In this document: positions 47,004 through 53,957 of the stretch, one piece after another
Layout of the letters: each line of letters opens with the position of its first letter
Numbering within the stretch: position 1 is the first letter of the stretch
DNA from: Microbispora rosea subsp. aerata
Lineage (GTDB): Bacteria > Actinomycetota > Actinomycetes > Streptosporangiales > Streptosporangiaceae
DNA length: 64,000 nt
Direction: 5' to 3'
Assembly: GCF_014647835.1 (NCBI RefSeq)
Contig: NZ_BMPY01000016.1
Coordinates: forward strand, 1-64,000
Position numbers and translations under genes: made by a program
Notes under the pieces: generated by a model
Database searches by the model: none
Seen by the model: only the letters and a program-made list of their open reading frames with translations
Told to the model about the DNA's origin: nothing

Positions 47004-48722
47004 TCATCGGGGGCGGAGGAACTCCCGCAGCCGGTCGAGCGGCCAGGTGTTGACCACCTGCTCGGGGGTGAGCCAGCCCCGCTGCGCCGTGCCCACGCCG
47101 TACCGCATGTTCGCCAGGTGCGGCACGGCGTGCGCGTCGCTGTCGATCGCGAACAGCACGCCCCGGCCGGCCGCCCGCCTGACGAGGTCCGCGGGCAGGT
47201 CGAGCCGGTCGGGGAACGCGTCGATCTCCAGCGCGGTCCCGGTGCGGGCGCAGGCGTCGAACACCCTCGGCCAGTCGGCGTCCACCGGCTCCCGCCTGCC
47301 GATGACCCGCGCCGTCGGATGGCCGATGATCTTCACGTACGGGTTCTCGCAGGCCCGGATGAGCCGCCGGGTCATCTCCTCCGGCGACTGGGTGAAGTGC
47401 GAGTGCACCGAGGCCACGCACAGGTCGAACCCGGCCAGGAACTCCGGCGGCCAGTCGACCTCGCCCTCCGGGCCGATGTTGAGCTCGCACCCGTGCAGCA
47501 GCGTCAAGCCGGGGAGCGCGGCGCCGAGGCGGCGCAGCCGCTCGCGCTGGTCCAGCGCCTTCTCGTCGGTCATGCGCTGCATGTAGAGGTTGGGCGCGTG
47601 GTCGGTCACGGCGTAGTAGGCGTAGCCGCGCGCGGCCGCCGCCTCGGCCATCTCCTCCAGCGGCGCGAGCCCGTCGGTCAGGTCGGTGTGGGTGTGCAGG
47701 TCGCCGCGGACGTCGGCCGGGGTCACCAGCGTGGGCAGCCCCTCCCCCAGCGCGGCCTCGATCTCCCCGGTGTCCTCGCGCAGCGCCGGCTCGATCCACG
47801 GCAGGCCGAGCATGCCGTACACCTCCGTCTCGTCCGCCGAGGTGATCTTGTCTCCGGTGGCCACGTCGAACACGCCGTACTCCGACAGCTTCAGCTTCCG
47901 GTGCACGGCGATCTCCCGGGTGCGGATGTTGTGCGCCTTCGAGCCGGTGAAGTACTGCAGCGCGGCTCCCCAGGAGTCCCCCGGCACCACCCGCAGGTCG
48001 GCCTGGAGCCCCGAGGCGGTGCGCACCGAGCTTTTCGTCTCGCCGTGCGCGATCACCTCGGTGACGTACGGCAGCGTGGTGAAGGCCGCCATCAGGGCGG
48101 CCGGGTCGCGGGCGGTGGCCAGCACGTCGACGTCGCCGATCGTGTCCTTCATCCGCCGCAGCGACCCGGCGTACGCGCACCGCTCGCAGCCCGGCTGCGC
48201 CGTCAGCGCGGCGACGACCTCCTCGGCGACGGCCATGGCGATCCCGATGTGCACCCGGCTGCCGGTCTTGCGCATCACCTCGATGCCGTGGAGCAGGTTC
48301 TCCTCGGTCTTCTCGCCGAACCCGTGCAGCCCCCGCAGGTCCCCGGCGTGGATGGCGTGCTCCAGCCTCTCGATCGAGTCGATCCCCCGCTCGTGATACA
48401 GGACCATGGCCTTCTTCGGCCCGAGCGTGGGGATCGTGGTCAGCAGGCGCACCCCCGCGGGGATCTTCGTCCGGAGCTCCTCCAGCTGGTGGATCGACCC
48501 GGTGCGCAGGTATTCCTCGATCTTCGCGGCGATGGACGCGCCGACGTTCGGGATCTCCCGCAGGGCCGCCGCGTCCATGCCGTCGATCTCCCCGCCGTAC
48601 CCGCCGACCGACCGCGCGGCCTTCTCGTAGACCCGTACCTTGAACGCGTCGCCCCCGGTGATCGCGATCAGATCGGCGTACTCCTGCAGCAGCCCGGCGA
48701 CCTCCTCGTTGCGGCGTCTCAT
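47004..48722 (-). CDS. polX: DNA polymerase X family protein with PHP domain
   Basis: The 572 aa protein has the bacterial PolX layout: N-terminal helix-hairpin-helix region (IPNVGASIAAKIEEYL), polymerase palm with AGSLRRMKDTIGDVDVL holding the two catalytic Asp, and a C-terminal PHP phosphoesterase domain beginning with GDLHTHTDLTDG and ending with IDSDAHAVPHL. Role: gap filling in base-excision or double-strand-break repair. ATG 48722 is chosen; the frame is open to 48842 without family sequence. Confidence 0.92.
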   Translation of the reverse strand: MRRRNEEVAGLLQEYADLIAITGGDAFKVRVYEKAARSVGGYGGEIDGMDAAALREIPNVGASIAAKIEEYLRTGSIHQLEELRTKIPAGVRLLTTIPTLGPKKAMVLYHERGIDSIERLEHAIHAGDLRGLHGFGEKTEENLLHGIEVMRKTGSRVHIGIAMAVAEEVVAALTAQPGCERCAYAGSLRRMKDTIGDVDVLATARDPAALMAAFTTLPYVTEVIAHGETKSSVRTASGLQADLRVVPGDSWGAALQYFTGSKAHNIRTREIAVHRKLKLSEYGVFDVATGDKITSADETEVYGMLGLPWIEPALREDTGEIEAALGEGLPTLVTPADVRGDLHTHTDLTDGLAPLEEMAEAAAARGYAYYAVTDHAPNLYMQRMTDEKALDQRERLRRLGAALPGLTLLHGCELNIGPEGEVDWPPEFLAGFDLCVASVHSHFTQSPEEMTRRLIRACENPYVKIIGHPTARVIGRREPVDADWPRVFDACARTGTALEIDAFPDRLDLPADLVRRAAGRGVLFAIDSDAHAVPHLANMRYGVGTAQRGWLTPEQVVNTWPLDRLREFLRPR

Positions 48723-48883
48723 CGCAGGCACCCCCCACGTCAGGCTGCCGCGGGCCCCGGACGCCCCTCCAGGTGCGGAGGTCCCGGCCCGGTGTGACCG
48801 AAGACCCGGGTGATTCGTACTGCCGGTTCCGCGACGTCTCACCCTGCCCGCCCCGGTCGCGCGCCGACGATCATGGCGGCCAT

Positions 48884-49192
48884 GGCGGAAGCGGCGGCGC
48901 GGGGCTCGTGCTCCCGGTTCGCGCGGCGCCCCCGCTCGTCGCCGTGACGGCCGCGCTGGCCGCGATCGTCCCGGTGCACGCCGGCTCGTTCCACGAGGCG
49001 CTGTGGGGCGCGGCGCTGACCACGTTCCTCGCCGGGATCACGACGTACGGCTTCCGCCGGATGGGCGAGGTGATCGAGGAGCTCGGCCGGACCCGGGAGA
49101 AGCTCGCCGTCGCCGCCGTGTCGGCCGAGCGCCTGCGCTTCTCCCGCGACCTGCACGACCGCGGCCTCCGGGATGACGGCGGGCAGGGGTGA
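48884..49192 (+). pseudogene. Sensor histidine kinase remnant (membrane part to H-box only)
   Basis: The translation shows two hydrophobic segments (PPLVAVTAALAAIVPV, ALWGAALTTFLAGITTYGF) and a coiled connector REKLAVAAVSAERLRFSRDL ending in HDRG, i.e. a HisKA_3-type kinase cut off at the phospho-His box, followed by an unrelated RGLRDDGGQG and a stop. Everything after the H-box, including the ATPase domain, and the N-terminal membrane helices are missing. No response regulator is nearby. Confidence 0.65.
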
Positions 49193-49196
49193 AAGT

Positions 49197-50303
49197 TCAC
49201 ATAGGGGACATCAGCGGCGTGACGATCTCGAAGTCCAGCCAGTCGGCCCGGGCGAGGTACACCCGCTGGCGCACCTGCCCCCCGGCCAGCGTGAGCGGGC
49301 CGCGCCCGGAGACGACCGTCGTGCCGTCGGCGATCGCCTCCAGTGCGGGCACTGCCAGCGTGCCCGCGCGCCGCGCCAGGGCGGCCAGCATGAGCACGCC
49401 CTCGTAGCAGCCGTGCGCGAGCCCGTTCAGCAGCGGCGCCTGCGGGCCGAACATCGCGGTGTAGCGCTCGACCAGGCCGAGGTTGGCGTCGGTGACGATG
49501 CCGCCGAAGTAGCCCATGGCGGCGTACAGGCCGCCGGTCGTGTCGCCCCCGGCCGCGAGCAGGCCGTGCTCCTCCAGCGCGCCGCACAGCCGCGCGCAGC
49601 GCAGGCCGCTCGCGGCGAAGGCCCGGTTGAACGCGACCAGGTCGCTGCCGATGAGCGTGAGCAGCACGACGTCCGGCCGCGCGGCGGCCACCTCCTCGAC
49701 CAGCCGGTCCATGTCGGCCGTTCCCTGCGGGACGAGCCGCTCCCCCACGACGGTCGCGGACCGGGCGCGCAGGTGCCCGCGGGCCGAGGCGTGCACCAGG
49801 CGCGGCCAGACGTAGTCGTTGCCGAGCAGGAACCAGCGCCGGGCCCGCCGATGCTCGGACAGCCAGCCGATGGCCGGGCCGACCTGCTGCGCGGCCGGCT
49901 CGCCGAGGCAGTAGACACCCGGACGGCGGGCGCCGCCCTCGTACGGCGGGGTGTAGACGAACGGGGCCGCGCCGTCCAGCGCCCGCTCGACCGCGACGCG
50001 CACGTCGCTCGCGTGGGTGCCGACCACCGCCCGCACGACCCCGGAGCGCACCAGGCCCCGCACCTCGCCGGCGACGGCGGCCGGGCAGCGGCCCCCGTCC
50101 ACGAGCACGAGCTCGATCGGCCTGCCCAGCACGCCCCCGGCCGCGTTGACCTCCCGGGCGGCGAGCACGGCACAGTTGATCGCCGCCGGGCCGAGCAGCC
50201 CGAGCACGCCGGAAACCGGCACCACCAGCGCGACGCGGAGCGTGTCGGCGGGTAGGAGACAAGCCTCGAATGACTCGATTACGAGTGTGACAGGATCGGC
50301 CAC
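49197..50303 (-). CDS. AmiC/UrtA-like periplasmic-binding-fold protein without signal peptide
   Basis: Type 1 periplasmic-binding fold similar to amide/urea sensors and binding proteins (VALVVPVSGVLGLLGPAAIN, AREVNAAGGVLGRPIELVLV, VYTPPYEGGARRPGVYCLGE, FLLGNDYVWPRL, GDTTGGLYAAMGYFGG). There is no signal peptide, which favours an AmiC-like cytoplasmic ligand sensor over a transporter subunit. GTG 50303 is the first possible start, directly back to back with the MarR gene; a later start is likely because no room for promoters remains. 368 aa as annotated. Confidence 0.75.
   Translation of the reverse strand: MADPVTLVIESFEACLLPADTLRVALVVPVSGVLGLLGPAAINCAVLAAREVNAAGGVLGRPIELVLVDGGRCPAAVAGEVRGLVRSGVVRAVVGTHASDVRVAVERALDGAAPFVYTPPYEGGARRPGVYCLGEPAAQQVGPAIGWLSEHRRARRWFLLGNDYVWPRLVHASARGHLRARSATVVGERLVPQGTADMDRLVEEVAAARPDVVLLTLIGSDLVAFNRAFAASGLRCARLCGALEEHGLLAAGGDTTGGLYAAMGYFGGIVTDANLGLVERYTAMFGPQAPLLNGLAHGCYEGVLMLAALARRAGTLAVPALEAIADGTTVVSGRGPLTLAGGQVRQRVYLARADWLDFEIVTPLMSPM
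50265..50285. promoter_or_regulatory. Possible MarR operator
   Basis: CTCGAATGACTCGATTACGAG has CTCG...CGAG ends in inverted orientation and a repeated CTCGA. It lies 19 bp before the marR-type start, inside the annotated 5' end of the divergent gene. A plausible binding site for the adjacent regulator. Confidence 0.35.
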
Positions 50304-50756
50304 GTGCACGAGTATCCCCTGACCGAACAGGTGACCGGTCTCCGGTCGTCGCTCGCCTACCTGCTGAGCCGCGCCGAGCGCAGCGTCAACCGCGGGCTGG
50401 CCGCCGCGCTCGCCACCGAGGACGTCACGGTCGAGCAGTGGCGCATCCTGCAGGCGCTCGCCGACGGGCGCGGGCACTCGATGGGCGATCTGGCGGAGGC
50501 CGCGCTCATGCCCCATCCCACGCTCACCAAGGCGGTGGACCGGCTGGTGGAACGCGCGCTGGTCTACCGCGGGCACGACCCGGCCGACCGCCGCAAGGTC
50601 GCGGTCTTCCTCGCCGACCGGGGCCGCGACCTGCTCGCCCGACTGGAGGCGGGCATCGCCGAGCACCAGCAGGTCATTCTCATGGCGTACGGCCCGGAAC
50701 GCACCGGCCGGCTGATGCGCGACCTGGAGTCGCTGGTGCGCTCCCTGGAAGACTGA
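50304..50756 (+). CDS. MarR-family transcriptional regulator
   Basis: The 150 aa winged-helix protein has VTVEQWRILQALADG, HSMGDLAEAALMPHPTLTKA (recognition helix region) and VYRGHDPADRRKVAVFLADR (wing), typical of MarR proteins that are released from DNA by phenolic or other small ligands. GTG 50304 is likely a leaderless start. It precedes a cytochrome P450 by 81 bp and is divergent from the AmiC-like gene; it probably controls one or both. Confidence 0.9.
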   Translation: MHEYPLTEQVTGLRSSLAYLLSRAERSVNRGLAAALATEDVTVEQWRILQALADGRGHSMGDLAEAALMPHPTLTKAVDRLVERALVYRGHDPADRRKVAVFLADRGRDLLARLEAGIAEHQQVILMAYGPERTGRLMRDLESLVRSLED

Positions 50757-50837
50757 GCCCAAGAGACCAAGCACCCCGAGCCGAGCACCACACGAGGAGA
50801 TCCACCGGCACGAACGCACCACCTGACGGAGGCAGGC

Positions 50838-52100
50838 ATGAGCACTTCCAGCACGGCGAGACCCGTCAACCTGTTCGACGCGGACCTGGTGCGAGATCCG
50901 TTCGGGGGCTATTCGCGCCTGCGGGAGCAGGCCCCGCTGGTGCGCGGCTCCTTCCCCGGCCTGGACTCCCCGGTCTGGCTCGTCACCCGGTACGACGACG
51001 TCAAGACCGTGCTGGGCGACCATCGGTTCGTCAACAACCCGGCCAGCGTGCCGGGAGCGGACGTGGGCAACATCCGCGAGCAGCTCATCAAGGCCCGCGG
51101 CGTCCCCCGCGACTGCGCGCCGTACCTCCTGGACAGCGTGCTGGACGCCGACGGCGAGGACCACCTGCGGCTGCGCCGGCTGGTGTCGCGCGCCTTCACC
51201 GCGCGGCGGGTGGCGCAGCTGCGGCCCCGGGTCGAGGAGATCGCCGAGGATCTCCTCGACCGGCTGCCCGGCCACGCCGAGGACGGGGTGGCCGACCTGA
51301 TCGAGCACTTCGCCTACCCCCTGCCGATCACCGTCATCTGCGAGCTGGTCGGCATCCCCGAGGAGGACCGCCCGCTGTGGCGGGAGTGGGGCAGACGCCT
51401 GGTCTCGCTCGAACCGGGAGCGATGGCCGAGCCGCTGCGGCACATGGTGACCTACATCCGCGGGCTCATCGCCCGCCGCCGGGCCGAGCCGGCCGACGAC
51501 CTGCTGACCGGCCTGATCCGCGCCCACGACGAGGACGGCGACCGGCTGAACGACACCGAGATGGTCACGATGGTGCTCACGCTCGTCATCGCCGGGCACG
51601 AGACCACCGCCCACCTGATCGGCAACGGCACCGCCGCCCTGCTGACCCACCCCGGCCAGCTCGCCGTGCTGCGGGCCGACCCGGGGCTGCTGCCGCGCGC
51701 CGTCCACGAGCTGATGCGCTGGTGCGGGCCCGTCCAGGGCACCCGCATCCGGTACGCCGCCGAGGACGTCGAGATCGGCGGCATGACCGTGCGCCGGGGC
51801 GAGCCGGTGATGGCGGTGCTGGTGTCGGCCAACTACGATCCCCGGCGGTTCGACGACCCCGACCGGCTCGACATCACCCGCGAGCCCGACGGCCGCAAGG
51901 AGACCCACGTCGGCTTCGGGCACGGCCTGCACTACTGCCTGGGCGCGGCGCTGGCCCGGCAGGAGGGCGAGGTCGCCCTCGGCGCTCTGCTGCGCCGTTA
52001 CCCCCGGCTCCGGCTGGCCGTCGCGCCGGAGGACCTGGACCGGCAGTTCGTGCCGGTCTCCTGGCGTCTCGCCCGCCTGCCCGTACGCCTGGGTGCGTAG
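50838..52100 (+). CDS. Cytochrome P450
   Basis: Haem-thiolate mono-oxygenase of 420 aa. I-helix motif AGHETTAHLIGNG, ExxR in HELMRW region, and the haem-binding loop FGHGLHYCLGAALAR with ligand Cys367 are present. It resembles CYP107/CYP105-type actinobacterial P450s. ATG 50838 follows a GACGGAGG. No ferredoxin or reductase gene is adjacent. It is 9 bp upstream of the SLOG gene, so the two may be cotranscribed, which would be an unusual pairing. Confidence 0.93.
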   Translation: MSTSSTARPVNLFDADLVRDPFGGYSRLREQAPLVRGSFPGLDSPVWLVTRYDDVKTVLGDHRFVNNPASVPGADVGNIREQLIKARGVPRDCAPYLLDSVLDADGEDHLRLRRLVSRAFTARRVAQLRPRVEEIAEDLLDRLPGHAEDGVADLIEHFAYPLPITVICELVGIPEEDRPLWREWGRRLVSLEPGAMAEPLRHMVTYIRGLIARRRAEPADDLLTGLIRAHDEDGDRLNDTEMVTMVLTLVIAGHETTAHLIGNGTAALLTHPGQLAVLRADPGLLPRAVHELMRWCGPVQGTRIRYAAEDVEIGGMTVRRGEPVMAVLVSANYDPRRFDDPDRLDITREPDGRKETHVGFGHGLHYCLGAALARQEGEVALGALLRRYPRLRLAVAPEDLDRQFVPVSWRLARLPVRLGA

Positions 52101-52109
52101 TCTCCCACC

Positions 52110-52616
52110 GTGAGCAGCGACACGGCCCTCCCGCTTCCCGTCCGGATCGCCGTCACGGGGCACCGGAACCTCGATCCGGTGACGACGTCGCTCGTGGACG
52201 CGGAGGTGCGGACTTTCCTGCGGGCGTACGCCCCGCGCATGGTCGGCATCTCCTGCCTCGCCCTCGGGGCTGACCAGATCTTCGCCGCCGCGGTGCTCGA
52301 TCTCGGCGGGACGCTGGAGGCCGTCGTGCCCGCCCGCGAGTACGGCGAGGGCGCCTTCCACGCGCTGCTGGCCGTGGCGAGCCGGGTCCGCCGGCTGCCG
52401 TTCGAGCGGGCCTCACCCGAGGCGTACGCCGCGGCGAACGAGCTGCTGATCGAGACGGCCGACCTGCTCGTCGCCGTGTGGGACGGGCTTCCCGCGCGGG
52501 GGTCGGGAGGGACGGCGGAGGCGGTCGGGGCGGCGGCGCGCCGGCGGGTGCCCGTGCGCGTCATCTGGCCCGCGGGGGCGGCGAGGGCCGAGGCGGGGGT
52601 CGACGACGAGGGTTGA
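52110..52616 (+). CDS. SLOG-domain (YpsA/DprA-like Rossmann) protein
   Basis: The 168 aa protein has VTGHRNLDP at the N-terminus, ISCLALGADQIFAAAVL, and GSGGTAEAVGAAAR in the C-terminal third: the G-H-R, GAD and GGT signatures of the SLOG superfamily, whose members bind or process nucleotides in signalling and conflict systems. GTG 52110 lacks a Shine-Dalgarno but TAGTCT lies 6 nt upstream, so it may be leaderless. The SLATT-type membrane gene follows directly; SLOG-SLATT pairs are a described arrangement for nucleotide-activated membrane effectors. Confidence 0.8.
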   Translation: MSSDTALPLPVRIAVTGHRNLDPVTTSLVDAEVRTFLRAYAPRMVGISCLALGADQIFAAAVLDLGGTLEAVVPAREYGEGAFHALLAVASRVRRLPFERASPEAYAAANELLIETADLLVAVWDGLPARGSGGTAEAVGAAARRRVPVRVIWPAGAARAEAGVDDEG

Positions 52617-52625
52617 CGGCGAGGG

Positions 52626-52654
52626 TTGACACGGTCTGAGGCATCAGATCATGT
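52626..52654 (+). promoter_or_regulatory. Sigma-70-type promoter for the SLATT gene
   Basis: A perfect TTGACA (52626-52631), a 17-bp spacer, and TCATGT (52649-52654) as -10. The expected transcription start coincides with GTG 52662, so the mRNA would be leaderless. Such a well-formed -35 is rare in this GC-rich window. Confidence 0.6.
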
Positions 52655-52661
52655 CGAAGAG

Positions 52662-53627
52662 GTGGAGGTGCTACCGGAGTCAGAGTTTCCCGCCCTGTAC
52701 CGCGCCGCCGACCGCACCGCCGTCATCAACCAGCGCAGGCTGCTGACGGCCACGTCCGTCCGCCTGTCGTCCCTGGTCACGGCCGCCGTCTGCGGCGCGT
52801 TCAGCCTCGTCGTCGGGCGGCTGGACCTGACCGCGACCATCGCGGCGGGGGCGATGGGAGTCGCCCTCGTCACCGAGGTCTACCTGCTGACCGCGCGCCC
52901 CGACCGGCGCTGGTACGAGGCGCGGGCCGCCGCGGAGTCCGCCAAGACGCTGGCGTGGCGCTACCTCGTGGGAGGCGAGCCCTTCGGCCTCGGCGCCTTC
53001 GCCGACCGGCCGGCCACCGGCGGCGTGCCGCCCGCGGACGGCGGCGCCCCGGGCGGGGAGCGCGGCCACACGGCCGACAATCTCCTGCTGCGCCGCTACA
53101 GCGAGATAACGGCCAGTCTGCACACGATCGGCCCGGTCTCGGTGTTCGACGCCGATGCGCAGGTCACCGAGGGCATGCGCGCGGTCAGGGCGCTGCCGCT
53201 GGAGGAGCGCCGGCGGCACTACGTCACCGGCCGGCTCAACGAACAGCGGGCCTGGTACACCGCCAAGGCCGTCGACAACGAGCGCCGGGCCGCCAGATGG
53301 CTGCTCCTGGTGGCCGCGGCGGAGGCGCTCGGGCTGGTCACCGCCGCGGTGAAGGCCGCGCTGGGCGGGGAGGGCCCGGACATCGACCTGCCCGGCATGC
53401 TGAGCGCGGTGGCGGCCGCGGGCGTGGCCTGGCTTCAGACGCGTCAGCACCAGCAGGTCGCGAGCGCCTACGCGGTCGCCGCGCTCGAACTCGGACATAT
53501 CGTTATACGCGCGGACTGGGCGTCCACCGAAGACGAATGGGCCCATTTCGTGGACGAAGCGGAAGAGGCTATAGCTCGCGAACATATGCTTTGGACCGCA
53601 TCCCATGCTTTGTCTAGCAATAAGTGA
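52662..53627 (+). CDS. SLATT-domain (DUF4231-like) membrane protein
   Basis: The 321 aa protein has two paired-helix regions: LSSLVTAAVCGAFSLVV with TIAAGAMGVALVTEVYLL, and ARWLLLVAAAEALGLVTAA with MLSAVAAAGVAWLQ, each followed by long soluble helices with conserved charged residues (DRRWYEARAAAESAKTLAWR, RHYVTGRLNEQRAWYTAKA). This duplicated two-helix plus cytosolic helix pattern is typical of SLATT proteins, proposed pore-forming effectors controlled by nucleotide signals. Start GTG 52662 (leaderless) or 52668. Its 3' part is less GC-rich than neighbours, suggesting transfer. Confidence 0.78.
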   Translation: MEVLPESEFPALYRAADRTAVINQRRLLTATSVRLSSLVTAAVCGAFSLVVGRLDLTATIAAGAMGVALVTEVYLLTARPDRRWYEARAAAESAKTLAWRYLVGGEPFGLGAFADRPATGGVPPADGGAPGGERGHTADNLLLRRYSEITASLHTIGPVSVFDADAQVTEGMRAVRALPLEERRRHYVTGRLNEQRAWYTAKAVDNERRAARWLLLVAAAEALGLVTAAVKAALGGEGPDIDLPGMLSAVAAAGVAWLQTRQHQQVASAYAVAALELGHIVIRADWASTEDEWAHFVDEAEEAIAREHMLWTASHALSSNK

Positions 53628-53773
53628 CTAAACGGTATCTATGTGACAGGATTGGCTTTCGCAGACGAAACACTGACCCCCCGGGAGGCGCGCCGGACCG
53701 GCGGGTGCGGTAGCGTTAGCCGCCTACCGTTCCTTGCATCGACGTTCGATTGCACGTTCGCATTGGTGGGCAA

Positions 53774-53944
53774 ATGAACATAACCGATGAGAAGCAGTCC
53801 GAGGTCCCATCAAATGTGACGGACCTCCGCGACATTCCGCTCTCCCACGTCTCCGACCTCGACCGCGAGAGCATTCTCCGGCGCGTCCTTCCGGACACCC
53901 CGGTCGAGCGCGTCCCGGTCGCGCGTTTCAACTCGTCGATCTGA
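53774..53944 (+). CDS. fxsA: FxSxx-COOH peptide (FxsA)
   Basis: A 56 aa peptide ending exactly in FNSSI, i.e. the F-x-S-x-x-COOH terminus that defines FxsA, with the usual conserved segment DLRDIPLSHVSDLDRESILR before it. It has no signal peptide. It is a presumed ribosomally made substrate of the radical SAM enzyme encoded 13 bp downstream. ATG 53774 follows TGGTGGGC. The short repeated TTGCA(T)CGACGTTCG-like blocks just upstream (53733-53762) may be regulatory. Confidence 0.9.
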   Translation: MNITDEKQSEVPSNVTDLRDIPLSHVSDLDRESILRRVLPDTPVERVPVARFNSSI

Positions 53945-53957
53945 CCTTCCGCGCGCG

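Noticed and set aside
49150-49192. Sequence after the H-box in the kinase remnant as a full histidine kinase
   Set aside because: The translation after HDRG is unrelated and stops after a few codons; no ATPase domain exists downstream, where the - strand binding-protein gene begins.
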